From JAIVJN01 sp036732565 (GTDB lineage Bacteria; Acidobacteriota; Vicinamibacteria; Vicinamibacterales; UBA2999): DNA of 56,785 nucleotides. The notes below the pieces were generated by a model. It was not told where the DNA came from, ran no database searches, and saw only the letters and a program-made list of their open reading frames with translations. Positions 1-7,523 of this stretch are shown here, piece after piece. Made by a program: the position numbers and the translations under genes. The stretch is from NCBI GenBank assembly GCA_036732565.1, contig DAINCF010000003.1, positions 1 through 56,785 on the forward strand, given 5' to 3'. The stretch's first letter is position 1, and every line of letters starts with the position of its first letter.

Positions 1-2
1 AC

Positions 3-293
3 GTGGCGCGGCTGCGTCGGGCACAGAAGCGCGGTGGCGGCGAGCTGCGCGTCACGCTCGTCGGCGAACCGGCCGCGCCGTCCACCGATCCCGTGGACAT
101 TCTCACCCTCAACACCGCGCTGCTACGCTTGCAGGATCTCGACCCCAGACAGGCCGACGTCGTGGAACTGTCATATTTCGGTGGGCTGACCCATCCGGAG
201 ATCGGCGAGATGCTCGGGATCTCGCCAGCCACGGTGGACCGAGACCTGCGCCACGCGCGCGCCTGGCTGAAGCGGGAGCTGACGCGAGAGTAA
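3..293 (+). CDS. ECF-family RNA polymerase sigma factor, C-terminal part (5' end outside window)
   Basis: This is the sigma region 4 half of an ECF sigma factor, cut off by the left edge of the window. The visible 96 codons contain the helix-turn-helix that reads -35 elements, with the core VVELSYFGGLTHPEIGEMLG followed by TVDRDLRHARAWLKREL. The same stretch is nearly identical in the second sigma gene of the window (ending at 7523), so both belong to the TIGR02999-type ECF group. The first codon shown is an internal GTG and not a start. A Hanks-type kinase begins 34 bp downstream on the same strand. A shared operon and functional partnership are therefore likely, with the kinase or its sensor region controlling the sigma factor. 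That link is inferred from context only. Confidence 0.9.
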   Translation: MARLRRAQKRGGGELRVTLVGEPAAPSTDPVDILTLNTALLRLQDLDPRQADVVELSYFGGLTHPEIGEMLGISPATVDRDLRHARAWLKRELTRE

Positions 294-327
294 CGGGTCT
301 CGCCTCGCCGGATGGTAGGCTTTCAGC

Positions 328-3249
328 TTGACGAGGTGGCCCTCCGACCCCCTCTCGTTGAAGCGTGCCCGGACCGTGTTCGACGCGGTGGCCGATCTGA
401 GCCCGCCCGAGCGCGACAGCCGGCTCGCCGAACTGTGCGGCAGCGACGAGGCGCTACGCGCGGAGGTGGAGTCACTGCTCGCGTATGACATCACGCTCGA
501 CGAGGACGCCGTCGCCAGAATCATCGAGCACGCGGCCCAGGGGGTGACCGACGCGCCATCGCTGCGCGTTGGTGAGGCGCTGCTCCATTACCACGTCACC
601 GATGCGATCGGTCAGGGCGGGATGGGCGTCGTCTGGAAGGCGACCGATCGCACCTTGGGCCGCGACGTAGCCATCAAGGTGCTGCCCTCGGACGTGTCGA
701 AGGACCCGTCGCGCTTGGCCCGATTCGATCGGGAAGCCAAGGTGCTGGCCTCCCTGAACCACGTCAACATCGCCGCGATCTACAGCCTCCACGAATCGGA
801 TGGGCTGCGATTCCTGGCGATGGAGTACATCGAGGGGGACGATCTCACCCTGCACATCGCGCGAGGCGTGCTCTCGGTGCCGGACGTGCTATCCGTCGCG
901 CGCCAGGTGGCCGACGGCCTCGAAGAAGCCCACGAGAAGGGCATCGTCCATCGCGATCTGAAGCCGGCCAACATCAAGATCACGCCGGCGGGCAAGGTCA
1001 AGGTGCTCGACTTCGGGCTCGCCAAAGCGATGGGGCAGGACATCGTCAGCAAGCCGAGCGAGGACTCGAGCAGTCGTGCGGCGTTGTCGCAGTTGGCTAC
1101 CAGGACGGGCCTCATTCTCGGCACCGCGGCCTATATGGCGCCGGAGCAGGCGCGCGGGCTGGCGGTGGATCGGCGAGCCGATATCTGGTCGTTCGGCGTG
1201 CTGCTGTTCGAGATGCTGTCGGGGCAACGTCCGTTCGCCGGAGACACGCTCACCGATGTTCTCGCGGCCGTCGTTTCGACCGAACCCGATTGGACGCGGC
1301 TGCCGGCCACGACGCCGCCGCGCCTCGAACGCCTCCTCAGGCGCTGCCTCGAGAAGGATCCGCGGCAGCGGGTGCGCGACATCGGCGACGCGCGCATCGA
1401 GATCGAGCAATTGATCGCGGGCCACGACGATGCGGCGGCGGATCGCCGTGGGCCACGCCGCTCTCGCGTTCGCGATCTCGTGCTGGCGCTGGGAGGCGCC
1501 GTGGCCGCCGGCCTCGCCGTCTGGCTGCTGCAGTCGACGCCCGAGGTCGAGCCGGGCACACAACGATTCGACGTCGCGCTTCCCCCCGGCGTGCGCATCG
1601 ATGATGCCCTCGATGCCGGCCGGCAGCCATTGGCGCTGTCTCGCGACGGACGGCAACTGGCGTTCGTGACCCGCGACGCCGCCCGCCGAAAGCAGATCTA
1701 CGTGCGCCGGATCGACCGCGTGGATGCCGAGCCGGTGGCGGGCACCGAGGGCGCCGACATGCCGTTCTTCGCACCCGATGGCACGCAGCTCGGCTTCGCA
1801 CTTGACGGCAAATTGATGCGAGTGCCCACTTCCGGTGGTCAACCCGCGGTGATCTGCGACGCGTCGGAGCCGCGTGGCGCCGCGTGGGCGGATGATGGCA
1901 CCATCGTGTTCGCCCCCGGCGTCTTCACCGGTCTCGCCCGCGTGTCAGCCGCGGGTGGCATCCCCACTCCGCTCACCACATTGACGCCGGCCGTCGACGA
2001 AAGCCACCGCTGGCCCGTCATCCTTCCAGGCGGGCGCGCCGCCCTCTTTAGCACCATGCCCGCGGGACGCCGCGACGAGCAGAACGCCACGATCGAGCTC
2101 GTGCGTCTCGACACGGGGGCTCGCCGCACGCTCCTGCGCGGTGGCATCCACCCGCGCTATGTGGATGGCCATCTGCTCTACGCCGACGGCGGACGTATCG
2201 TCGCCGCGCCCTTCGACCTCTCGAGGCTCGAGCTGACTGGAGCAGGCGTGCCGGTGTTGGACGATGTGCGGATCGATCTGTCGCCAACGAGACGCGTGTT
2301 GATGGACGTCTCGGCATCGGGCTCGCTGGTGTATGTCCCTGGCATCTCCGGTTTGGCCGAGCGAGAGCTCGTCTGGCTCGATCGCCGCGGCGTGGCGACG
2401 GTCGCCGTGACGGACAAGCGTCCGTACACCGGGGCACAGCTCTCGCCCGACGGGCAGTCGTTGGCCGTGCTGATTGAGGGATCGCCGACGACGAGTCTGT
2501 GGAATTACAGCCTCGCTCGCCGCACCTGGACCCGTCTGACCTTCGATCAGGACGCGTTCACGCCAGCCTGGACGCCCGATGGCGCGCGCATCGTCTACTC
2601 GTCGGAAGGACAGCGCGCGACCTACGCGGTGGCGGCGGATGGCGCTGGCCGGCCGGTGCGACTGACGCCGGAGTCGAGCCTCGCGGGCGACATGCCCGCG
2701 ATCTCGCCGGATGGTCGGATCGTGCTCATCTCGGTGCAGGACAGCCACGGCGACGACATCGTGTCGCTGACGCTCGATGAGCAGCGGACCATCGCACCGT
2801 TTCAAGCCGATGCCGGCAACGAGGCCTCTCCGGCGTTCTCACCCGATGGGAAGTACGTGGCCTACAGCTCCACGGCGTCGGGACGACGGGAAGTCTATAT
2901 TCGGCCGTACATGGGTCCGGTGCGCAAATGGCCCGTGTCGATCGACGGCGGCATCGTTCCCCGATGGCGTCGCGACGGACGTGAGCTCTTCTACATCGCG
3001 GGCACGCGCATGATGGCCGTGTCGGTGACGGCCACGGGATCCGGATTGGCGATCGGCACGCCGGTGAAGCTGTTCGACGATCCTTCATTGACCTGGAACG
3101 GCACGGACGCGCATCGCTATGACGTGTCAGCCGACGGGCAGCGTTTCCTTACCACCAGGCCAGACCCACGCGAAGTACGACCCTTGCAGCTCGTTGTGAT
3201 CCCTCAGTTCGTGCCCGAAATGCGGGCGCGCCTCGCCGCGCGGCCGTAA
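328..3249 (+). CDS. Hanks-type Ser/Thr protein kinase with C-terminal PD40/TolB-like beta-propeller
   Basis: This 973-residue membrane kinase phosphorylates Ser/Thr on unknown partners. Residues 10-55 form a leader with CGSDEALRAEVESLLAYD that is also present in the kinase ending at 7516. The catalytic domain (about 88-362) is complete: glycine loop GQGGMG near 95-100, lysine K117 in VAIK, HRDLKPAN with D210, DFG at 228-230 and APEQ at 271-274. One membrane helix follows (about 384-402). The rest (about 410-970) has WD40-like PD40 repeats with recurring LSPDGQ/FSPDGK motifs, so the propeller should lie outside the membrane as a sensor. The start is a TTG, chosen because it keeps the conserved leader; no better ATG precedes that leader. 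The adjacent sigma gene is the probable partner. Kinase function is confident; the signal and target are unknown. Confidence 0.93.
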   Translation: MTRWPSDPLSLKRARTVFDAVADLSPPERDSRLAELCGSDEALRAEVESLLAYDITLDEDAVARIIEHAAQGVTDAPSLRVGEALLHYHVTDAIGQGGMGVVWKATDRTLGRDVAIKVLPSDVSKDPSRLARFDREAKVLASLNHVNIAAIYSLHESDGLRFLAMEYIEGDDLTLHIARGVLSVPDVLSVARQVADGLEEAHEKGIVHRDLKPANIKITPAGKVKVLDFGLAKAMGQDIVSKPSEDSSSRAALSQLATRTGLILGTAAYMAPEQARGLAVDRRADIWSFGVLLFEMLSGQRPFAGDTLTDVLAAVVSTEPDWTRLPATTPPRLERLLRRCLEKDPRQRVRDIGDARIEIEQLIAGHDDAAADRRGPRRSRVRDLVLALGGAVAAGLAVWLLQSTPEVEPGTQRFDVALPPGVRIDDALDAGRQPLALSRDGRQLAFVTRDAARRKQIYVRRIDRVDAEPVAGTEGADMPFFAPDGTQLGFALDGKLMRVPTSGGQPAVICDASEPRGAAWADDGTIVFAPGVFTGLARVSAAGGIPTPLTTLTPAVDESHRWPVILPGGRAALFSTMPAGRRDEQNATIELVRLDTGARRTLLRGGIHPRYVDGHLLYADGGRIVAAPFDLSRLELTGAGVPVLDDVRIDLSPTRRVLMDVSASGSLVYVPGISGLAERELVWLDRRGVATVAVTDKRPYTGAQLSPDGQSLAVLIEGSPTTSLWNYSLARRTWTRLTFDQDAFTPAWTPDGARIVYSSEGQRATYAVAADGAGRPVRLTPESSLAGDMPAISPDGRIVLISVQDSHGDDIVSLTLDEQRTIAPFQADAGNEASPAFSPDGKYVAYSSTASGRREVYIRPYMGPVRKWPVSIDGGIVPRWRRDGRELFYIAGTRMMAVSVTATGSGLAIGTPVKLFDDPSLTWNGTDAHRYDVSADGQRFLTTRPDPREVRPLQLVVIPQFVPEMRARLAARP

Positions 3250-3346
3250 CCCTCCGCTCCTGCCGTTCCTCGGGGCCGCTTCCATGAGGAGGTTTTCTGC
3301 TCGTCTACGCATACACCTCCGGGCAGCGATTTCCAGGAGGACAACG

Positions 3347-3616
3347 ATGGTCAGGATGTTCGTCAGGCATCGGGTGGGGAACTACGCAACGTGGCGAAAA
3401 GGCTACGACGCCTTTGAAGTGCAGCGGCCATCGTTCGGCGTCACCGGACAGGCTGTCTATACGGACACCGCCGATCCCAACATGGTGACGGTGACCCACG
3501 ACTTCGCCACGCTCGAAGCGGCGAAGACGCTCGCGTCGAGCGATGCGTTGAAGCAGGCCATGGTGTCGGCCGGCGTGGTTGGCGCGCCGGACATCTGGTT
3601 CACGAATCCAGCGTAA
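3347..3616 (+). CDS. Small alpha/beta-barrel protein (cyclase/monooxygenase-like), 89 aa
   Basis: This is a short cytoplasmic protein with the look of a dimeric ferredoxin-like barrel, the fold of antibiotic monooxygenase-type and related small proteins. It begins MVRMFVRHRVGNYATWRKGY and ends with a GAPDIWFTNPA tail. The ATG at 3347 is preceded by a strong AGGAGG ribosome site at 3335-3340. Longer in-frame extensions upstream lack such a site and were rejected. No catalytic residue can be assigned, and the true role is unknown. It begins a codirectional run: the DinB-like gene starts 22 bp after its stop, and the dihaem protein gene is coupled to that. Confidence 0.8.
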   Translation: MVRMFVRHRVGNYATWRKGYDAFEVQRPSFGVTGQAVYTDTADPNMVTVTHDFATLEAAKTLASSDALKQAMVSAGVVGAPDIWFTNPA

Positions 3617-3638
3617 CGACTGCTTCAGTGGAGCCGCC

Positions 3639-4130
3639 ATGACGAATCGCGAGTTCTTTCTTCAGCATTGCGCCGCCGAGTTCCCGCGCTTCCTGGGCGT
3701 ACTGCAGGCGGCGCCGGCCGACCAACTGGAGTTCCGCCCACATCCGCGATCCCGATCGGCGTACGAGCTGATTGGCCATTTGATCGGGCATGAACAGGAC
3801 CTGTTGGAGCTGGCCGGCACGGGCAGCATCAACCACCGCATGCAAGTGCCGTTCAAGACCCTGGACGAGGGGCTGGCGGCGTATCGGCAGGCGCACGAGT
3901 CGCTGGAGCAGCAGCTTCGTGAGATGAACGACGCCAGCTGGGAATCGCCGGGACGATTCCTGCTCGACGGGAAGGTGATCTACGAGTATCCGCGTCGGGA
4001 CCTCGCCTGGATGCTGCTGTTCGACGGACTCCATCACCGCGGTCAACTCAGCACCTACCTGCGGCCCATGGGCGGCAAGGTGCCATCCATCTACGGTCCT
4101 TCGGCGGACTCGACCCCCGGGGGGGCGTGA
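3639..4130 (+). CDS. DinB/YfiT-family metal-dependent protein
   Basis: This 163-residue four-helix-bundle protein belongs to the DinB superfamily, whose members bind a divalent metal through three histidines and often act as thiol-dependent transferases or remain uncharacterised. Candidate ligands are visible: H47 and H51 in IGHLIGHEQ, and H132 or H133 in FDGLHHRGQLSTYLRPMGG, which is the classic C-terminal motif of the family. The tail KVPSIYGPSAD is also typical. The ATG at 3639 is the natural start; the in-frame sequence upstream belongs to the preceding gene. Its stop overlaps the start of the dihaem protein gene, so the two are probably translated together. The substrate cannot be read from the sequence. 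Confidence 0.88.
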   Translation: MTNREFFLQHCAAEFPRFLGVLQAAPADQLEFRPHPRSRSAYELIGHLIGHEQDLLELAGTGSINHRMQVPFKTLDEGLAAYRQAHESLEQQLREMNDASWESPGRFLLDGKVIYEYPRRDLAWMLLFDGLHHRGQLSTYLRPMGGKVPSIYGPSADSTPGGA

Positions 4131-5275
4131 TGAAGCGCATCGTATTCAGCAGTATCGGTCTCGTGTATGTGGCGGTGATGATCGCGTCCGCGCAGGGCCC
4201 GACCGAAGACCCCAGAAGGATCGCGAACGGCCGGCGACTCTTCGAGCGGGAGACATTTGGCGGCAACGGTCGCACCTGTGAGACCTGCCACACCGCAGAG
4301 ACAGGCACTGTGTCTCCGCAAGACGCCCGGCGACGATTGAGGGCGGACGGGGACGATCCGCTCTTCCTTCACGACGGCAGCGACGATGGCCTTGGCAACG
4401 GCGCGCGACGGATGCTCACGGACGCGACGGTGCTCGTGACCATTCCGCTCGCCGCGAACGTCACGCTCGCTGACGATCCGGCCGCGCGAACGGTCACCGT
4501 GCGGCGCGCTATCCCCAGTACGCTCAACGGGCCGGCGCTCGATCCCGTGATCATGCTGGACGGCCGGCAACCGACCCTCGAGGCGCAGGCCACCGGAGCA
4601 ATCTTCGATCATGCCCAGGGCCGCTCGCCGTCATTCGCCGAGGTTCACGCCCTCGCGGAGTTCCAGAAGACGCGCGGGTTCTTCAGCTCCAACGAGCTGT
4701 GGCGGTTCTTCGCCCGCGGCGGCCCGCCGCCGCAGCTGCCGGAGGGGCGGACCGCCTCCGAACGGCGCGGCCGGCGCTTCTTCGAGGACGTGCCGCCCAA
4801 CCCCGCGGATGGGCTCAAATCGGGACTCTGCGCGCACTGTCACAGCGGTCCGCTCCTGAACACGACCAACGAGTTCGCGGCGCCGTTCATTCCCTCGCCG
4901 GCGCCGGTTCCCGCCGGTCAACGGTTCATCAGCGTCGGCGTGTCGGAGTTCAACACCGCGGGCAATCCGGCAAGGGTCTTCGTCTTCAACGCCGGCGAGC
5001 CCAATGAGCTCCGTCTCACGAGCCCCGATCCGGGCCGAGCCTTGATCACGGGCATCGTCGACGACCCGACGTTGGAGCACATCAACGCCTTCAAGATCTC
5101 GCCGCTGCGCGGCATCAGGCACACGGCGCCGTACTTCCATGACAACTCGGCCAAGACGCTCGCCGATGTCGTGGCGCACTACACGACGTTCTTCAGGATT
5201 GCCTCGGGCGGACTGATTCTCCTGACGCCCCAAGACGAACGGGATATCGTGGCATTCTTGAAGCTGCTCGACTGA
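4130..5275 (+). CDS. Exported dihaem protein of the cytochrome c peroxidase/MauG family
   Basis: This periplasmic protein has a signal peptide (roughly residues 1-22, ending near ASAQG) and two c-type haem sites. The first is CETCH (C50, C53, H54) and the second CAHCH (C234, C237, H238). The spacing and the final FKISPLRGIRHTAPYFHDNS motif match the C-terminal domain of bacterial dihaem peroxidases and MauG-like oxidases, which reduce peroxide or oxidise a partner with periplasmic electrons. I chose the ATG at 4130, which overlaps the upstream TGA by one base; a GTG at 4127 is equally in frame. No methylamine dehydrogenase or other obvious substrate protein is nearby, so peroxidase versus MauG-like chemistry is open. 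A strong hairpin follows the stop. Confidence 0.88.
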   Translation: MKRIVFSSIGLVYVAVMIASAQGPTEDPRRIANGRRLFERETFGGNGRTCETCHTAETGTVSPQDARRRLRADGDDPLFLHDGSDDGLGNGARRMLTDATVLVTIPLAANVTLADDPAARTVTVRRAIPSTLNGPALDPVIMLDGRQPTLEAQATGAIFDHAQGRSPSFAEVHALAEFQKTRGFFSSNELWRFFARGGPPPQLPEGRTASERRGRRFFEDVPPNPADGLKSGLCAHCHSGPLLNTTNEFAAPFIPSPAPVPAGQRFISVGVSEFNTAGNPARVFVFNAGEPNELRLTSPDPGRALITGIVDDPTLEHINAFKISPLRGIRHTAPYFHDNSAKTLADVVAHYTTFFRIASGGLILLTPQDERDIVAFLKLLD

Positions 5276-5282
5276 CTGAGCG

Positions 5283-5322
5283 GCCGCGGAAGGTGGCATC
5301 GTCGCCGGACCACCTCCGCGGC
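5283..5322 (+). terminator. Hairpin downstream of the dihaem protein gene
   Basis: A 13-bp stem with one bulged A pairs GCCGCGGAAGGTGG with CCACCTCCGCGGC around a 13-nt loop. It lies 8 bp after the stop at 5275 and before the ribosome site of the next gene. There is no U-tract, so it may end transcription weakly, protect the upstream message, or shape expression of the VOC gene. Confidence 0.5.
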
Positions 5323-5344
5323 GCACTCGCTCGAGGAGCTTTCA

Positions 5345-5893
5345 ATGAAGACCATCCAGATTCAAGGTGTCCACCACATCACCATCGTCGGTTCGACCAG
5401 GCAGAGCGCGATCGATTTCTGGCAAGGCGTGCTGGGCATGCCGTTCATTCTCGAGCAGCCGAACCTCGGGAAGCCCGAGGAGAACCATCTCTATTTCGAC
5501 CCGGGTGACGGACGCCTGCTGACGGTCTTCACCGACGAGTCGCACGCGGACGCCCGCCGTCACGCGCCGCGCGAGATCGGATGCGTAGAGCACCTGGCGT
5601 TCAACGTGTCGCGGGCGACGTTCTCACAAGCGCCGGAGCGCCTCCGCGCGCAGGGGATTGAGTTCATCCAGCGCGATCGCGGATTCATGGACTCGATCTA
5701 CCTGCGCGATCCCAACGGGCTGAAGGTCGAGCTCGCCTGCTACAAATTCGAAGTGCCCGAAGGGTTTCGCGCCGCCGACGTGCTGATGAAGGCGCAGATG
5801 CTCCGCGTCGAGCGCGGCGATCACCACATTGCCGAGGAGCACCTCGCGGACGCGATCGCGATGCTCATGGGCACGCGGAACCGGTTACAGTAG
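5345..5893 (+). CDS. VOC-superfamily (glyoxalase/extradiol dioxygenase-like) protein
   Basis: This 182-residue cytoplasmic protein has two beta-alpha-beta-beta-beta modules of the vicinal oxygen chelate fold. Visible metal-ligand candidates are H11 in VHHITIV, H83 in VEHLAFN and E129 in DPNGLKVELACY, the usual His/His/Glu arrangement. Members include glyoxalase I, extradiol dioxygenases and resistance proteins; the IYLRDPNGLKVEL motif resembles the dioxygenase-like branch. The C-terminal 45 residues extend past the second module. The ATG at 5345 follows GAGGAGC at a good distance. It is followed by an O-methyltransferase 17 bp downstream, which hints at handling of an aromatic or phenolic compound. 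That pathway link is inference. Confidence 0.85.
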   Translation: MKTIQIQGVHHITIVGSTRQSAIDFWQGVLGMPFILEQPNLGKPEENHLYFDPGDGRLLTVFTDESHADARRHAPREIGCVEHLAFNVSRATFSQAPERLRAQGIEFIQRDRGFMDSIYLRDPNGLKVELACYKFEVPEGFRAADVLMKAQMLRVERGDHHIAEEHLADAIAMLMGTRNRLQ

Positions 5894-5910
5894 AGCTGGA
5901 GATCTCACAG

Positions 5911-6933
5911 ATGCTTCAGCCGTCGACCGCAGTCCCCCCTCACGTCCAGATCATCCAGATGGCCACGGCCAGCTGGGTGTCGCAACTCGTCTCCACGGCC
6001 GCGAGCATCGGCCTCGCCGACCACCTGGCGAACGGCGCCAGGTCCGCCGCCGAACTGGCGCCGGTCGTCGGCACCAATCCACGCGCGCTGCATCGATTCA
6101 TGCGGACGCTCGCCAGCTTTGGCATCCTGACACAGGACAACGGCGAGAATTTCGCGCTCACACCTCTTGGCGACGCGCTCAAGAGCGATGCGCCGGGGTC
6201 CGCGCGATCGACGGTCCTGACCATGGCGGGACCCTGGATGTGGAGGGCGCTGGCGGATTTTCGTTATTCGCTCGAGACCGGGAACACCGCCATGGAGAAG
6301 GTCTTCGGCATGCCGCTGTTCGACTACCTGGCGCAGAACCCGCACGAGGCGTCCCAGTTCAGCGAAGCGATGGTCGGCATCCATGGGGCGGAGCCGCCCG
6401 CGGTCGCCGAGGCTTATGACTTCTCCGCGTTTGCCTCAATCGTCGATGTCGGTGGCGCGACCGGCAACATGCTGGCGCACATCCTGGCTCGATACCCGCA
6501 GCCCACAGGCATCCTGTTCGACCGCCCGCACGTCGTGGCGGACGCACCGGCGCTGCTCGGCGCCAGGGGAGTGCAAGACCGGGTCTCGATCGAGCATGGA
6601 GACTTCTTCGAGCGGGTGCCCGCCGGCGGCGACGCCTACATCCTGTCGCACATCATCCACGACTGGAACGAAGAGCAGTGCTTGACGATTCTCGGCAATT
6701 GCCGCAAGGCCATGAAACCGGGTGCCAAACTGCTGATCGTCGAGTTCGTGCTGCCAGAGGGCAATGCGCCGCACTTCGGCAAGTTGGCCGACATGGTGAT
6801 GCTGGCGATTCCCGGCGGCGAAGAGCGCACGGCCGGTGAATACGACACGTTGCTGGCAGCCGCTGATCTGAAGATGACGCGCGTGGTCCCCACGCCTTCG
6901 GACGTGAGCATCGTCGAGGCCGAACTGCGCTGA
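5911..6933 (+). CDS. SAM-dependent O-methyltransferase (acetylserotonin/hydroxyneurosporene OMT type)
   Basis: This 340-residue enzyme has the two-domain architecture of plant-type small-molecule O-methyltransferases. The N-terminal winged-helix dimerisation domain (about 10-95) includes AAELAPVVGTNPRALHRFMR. The Rossmann domain carries VDVGGATGNML with GGATG at 181-185, and the HIIHDWNEEQC motif with H250 as the probable catalytic base. Such enzymes methylate hydroxyl groups of phenols, polyketides or related scaffolds. The gene closely follows the VOC gene, and the two may act on one aromatic substrate. No polyketide or phenazine genes are near, so the substrate is unknown. Confidence 0.9.
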   Translation: MLQPSTAVPPHVQIIQMATASWVSQLVSTAASIGLADHLANGARSAAELAPVVGTNPRALHRFMRTLASFGILTQDNGENFALTPLGDALKSDAPGSARSTVLTMAGPWMWRALADFRYSLETGNTAMEKVFGMPLFDYLAQNPHEASQFSEAMVGIHGAEPPAVAEAYDFSAFASIVDVGGATGNMLAHILARYPQPTGILFDRPHVVADAPALLGARGVQDRVSIEHGDFFERVPAGGDAYILSHIIHDWNEEQCLTILGNCRKAMKPGAKLLIVEFVLPEGNAPHFGKLADMVMLAIPGGEERTAGEYDTLLAAADLKMTRVVPTPSDVSIVEAELR

Positions 6934-6951
6934 CGCTCGCCTGGGGTATGG

Positions 6952-6957
6952 CAAAAT
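6952..6957 (+). promoter_or_regulatory. -10-like hexamer CAAAAT close to the sigma gene start
   Basis: CAAAAT ends 8 nt before the ATG at 6966. The distance fits a leaderless transcript, and the same arrangement recurs at other genes here. It favours 6966 over the in-frame ATG at 6948, which lies upstream of the hexamer. Confidence 0.35.
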
Positions 6958-6965
6958 CCCCCAGG

Positions 6966-7523
6966 ATGGACGCGGACACAGTCGTGCGGCTGCTCCAGGA
7001 GTGGCGCGCGGGTAACGAAGGGGCGTACGACCGCTTGATTCCGGTGGTGTACGACGAGCTCCGCCGTCTGGCCCGTGCCCAGCTCGGACGCGAAACACCA
7101 GGACACTCGCTGCAACCGACCGCCTTGGTGCACGAGGCATACCTGCGGCTGTTGAGCGCCGACGTCGACTGGCAGAACCGCACGCATTTCCTGAGCGTGT
7201 CCGCCCGCGTCATGAGGCGGATTCTGGTGGAGCATGCGCGCGCGCGGCGGGCCGACAAGCGGGGCAGCGGTGCGTTGCACGTCACGCTGAGCGGTCCTAT
7301 TCCTGCGCCGGACGAGAAGCCGATCGATGTGCTGGCGTTGGACGAGGCGTTGGAGCGGCTGAAGGGGTTCGACGCGCGTCAGGCGCAGGTCGTCGAGCTG
7401 TCGTATTTCGGCGGCCTCACCTACCCCGAGATCGGCGAGTTGGTCGGCATCTCCGAAGCCTCGGTCGATCGCGACCTGCGGCATGCCCGCGCCTGGCTCC
7501 GGCGGGAGCTCTCCATCACTTGA
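6966..7523 (+). CDS. ECF-family RNA polymerase sigma factor (TIGR02999 type)
   Basis: This is a complete 185-residue ECF sigma factor. Region 2 (about 8-85) contains YDELRRLARAQLGRE, PTALVHEAYLRL and the WQNRTHFLSVSARVMRRILV stretch typical of this group. Region 4 (about 125-180) contains VELSYFGGLTYPEIGELVG and SVDRDLRHARAWLRREL. I prefer the ATG at 6966, which gives the usual MDADTVV start and sits 8 nt after a -10-like CAAAAT; an in-frame ATG at 6948 would add six residues. The gene converges with a Hanks-type kinase and their 3' ends overlap by 8 bp. That is unlike the codirectional pair at the left edge. No anti-sigma factor is present, so control probably runs through the kinase. Confidence 0.92.
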   Translation: MDADTVVRLLQEWRAGNEGAYDRLIPVVYDELRRLARAQLGRETPGHSLQPTALVHEAYLRLLSADVDWQNRTHFLSVSARVMRRILVEHARARRADKRGSGALHVTLSGPIPAPDEKPIDVLALDEALERLKGFDARQAQVVELSYFGGLTYPEIGELVGISEASVDRDLRHARAWLRRELSIT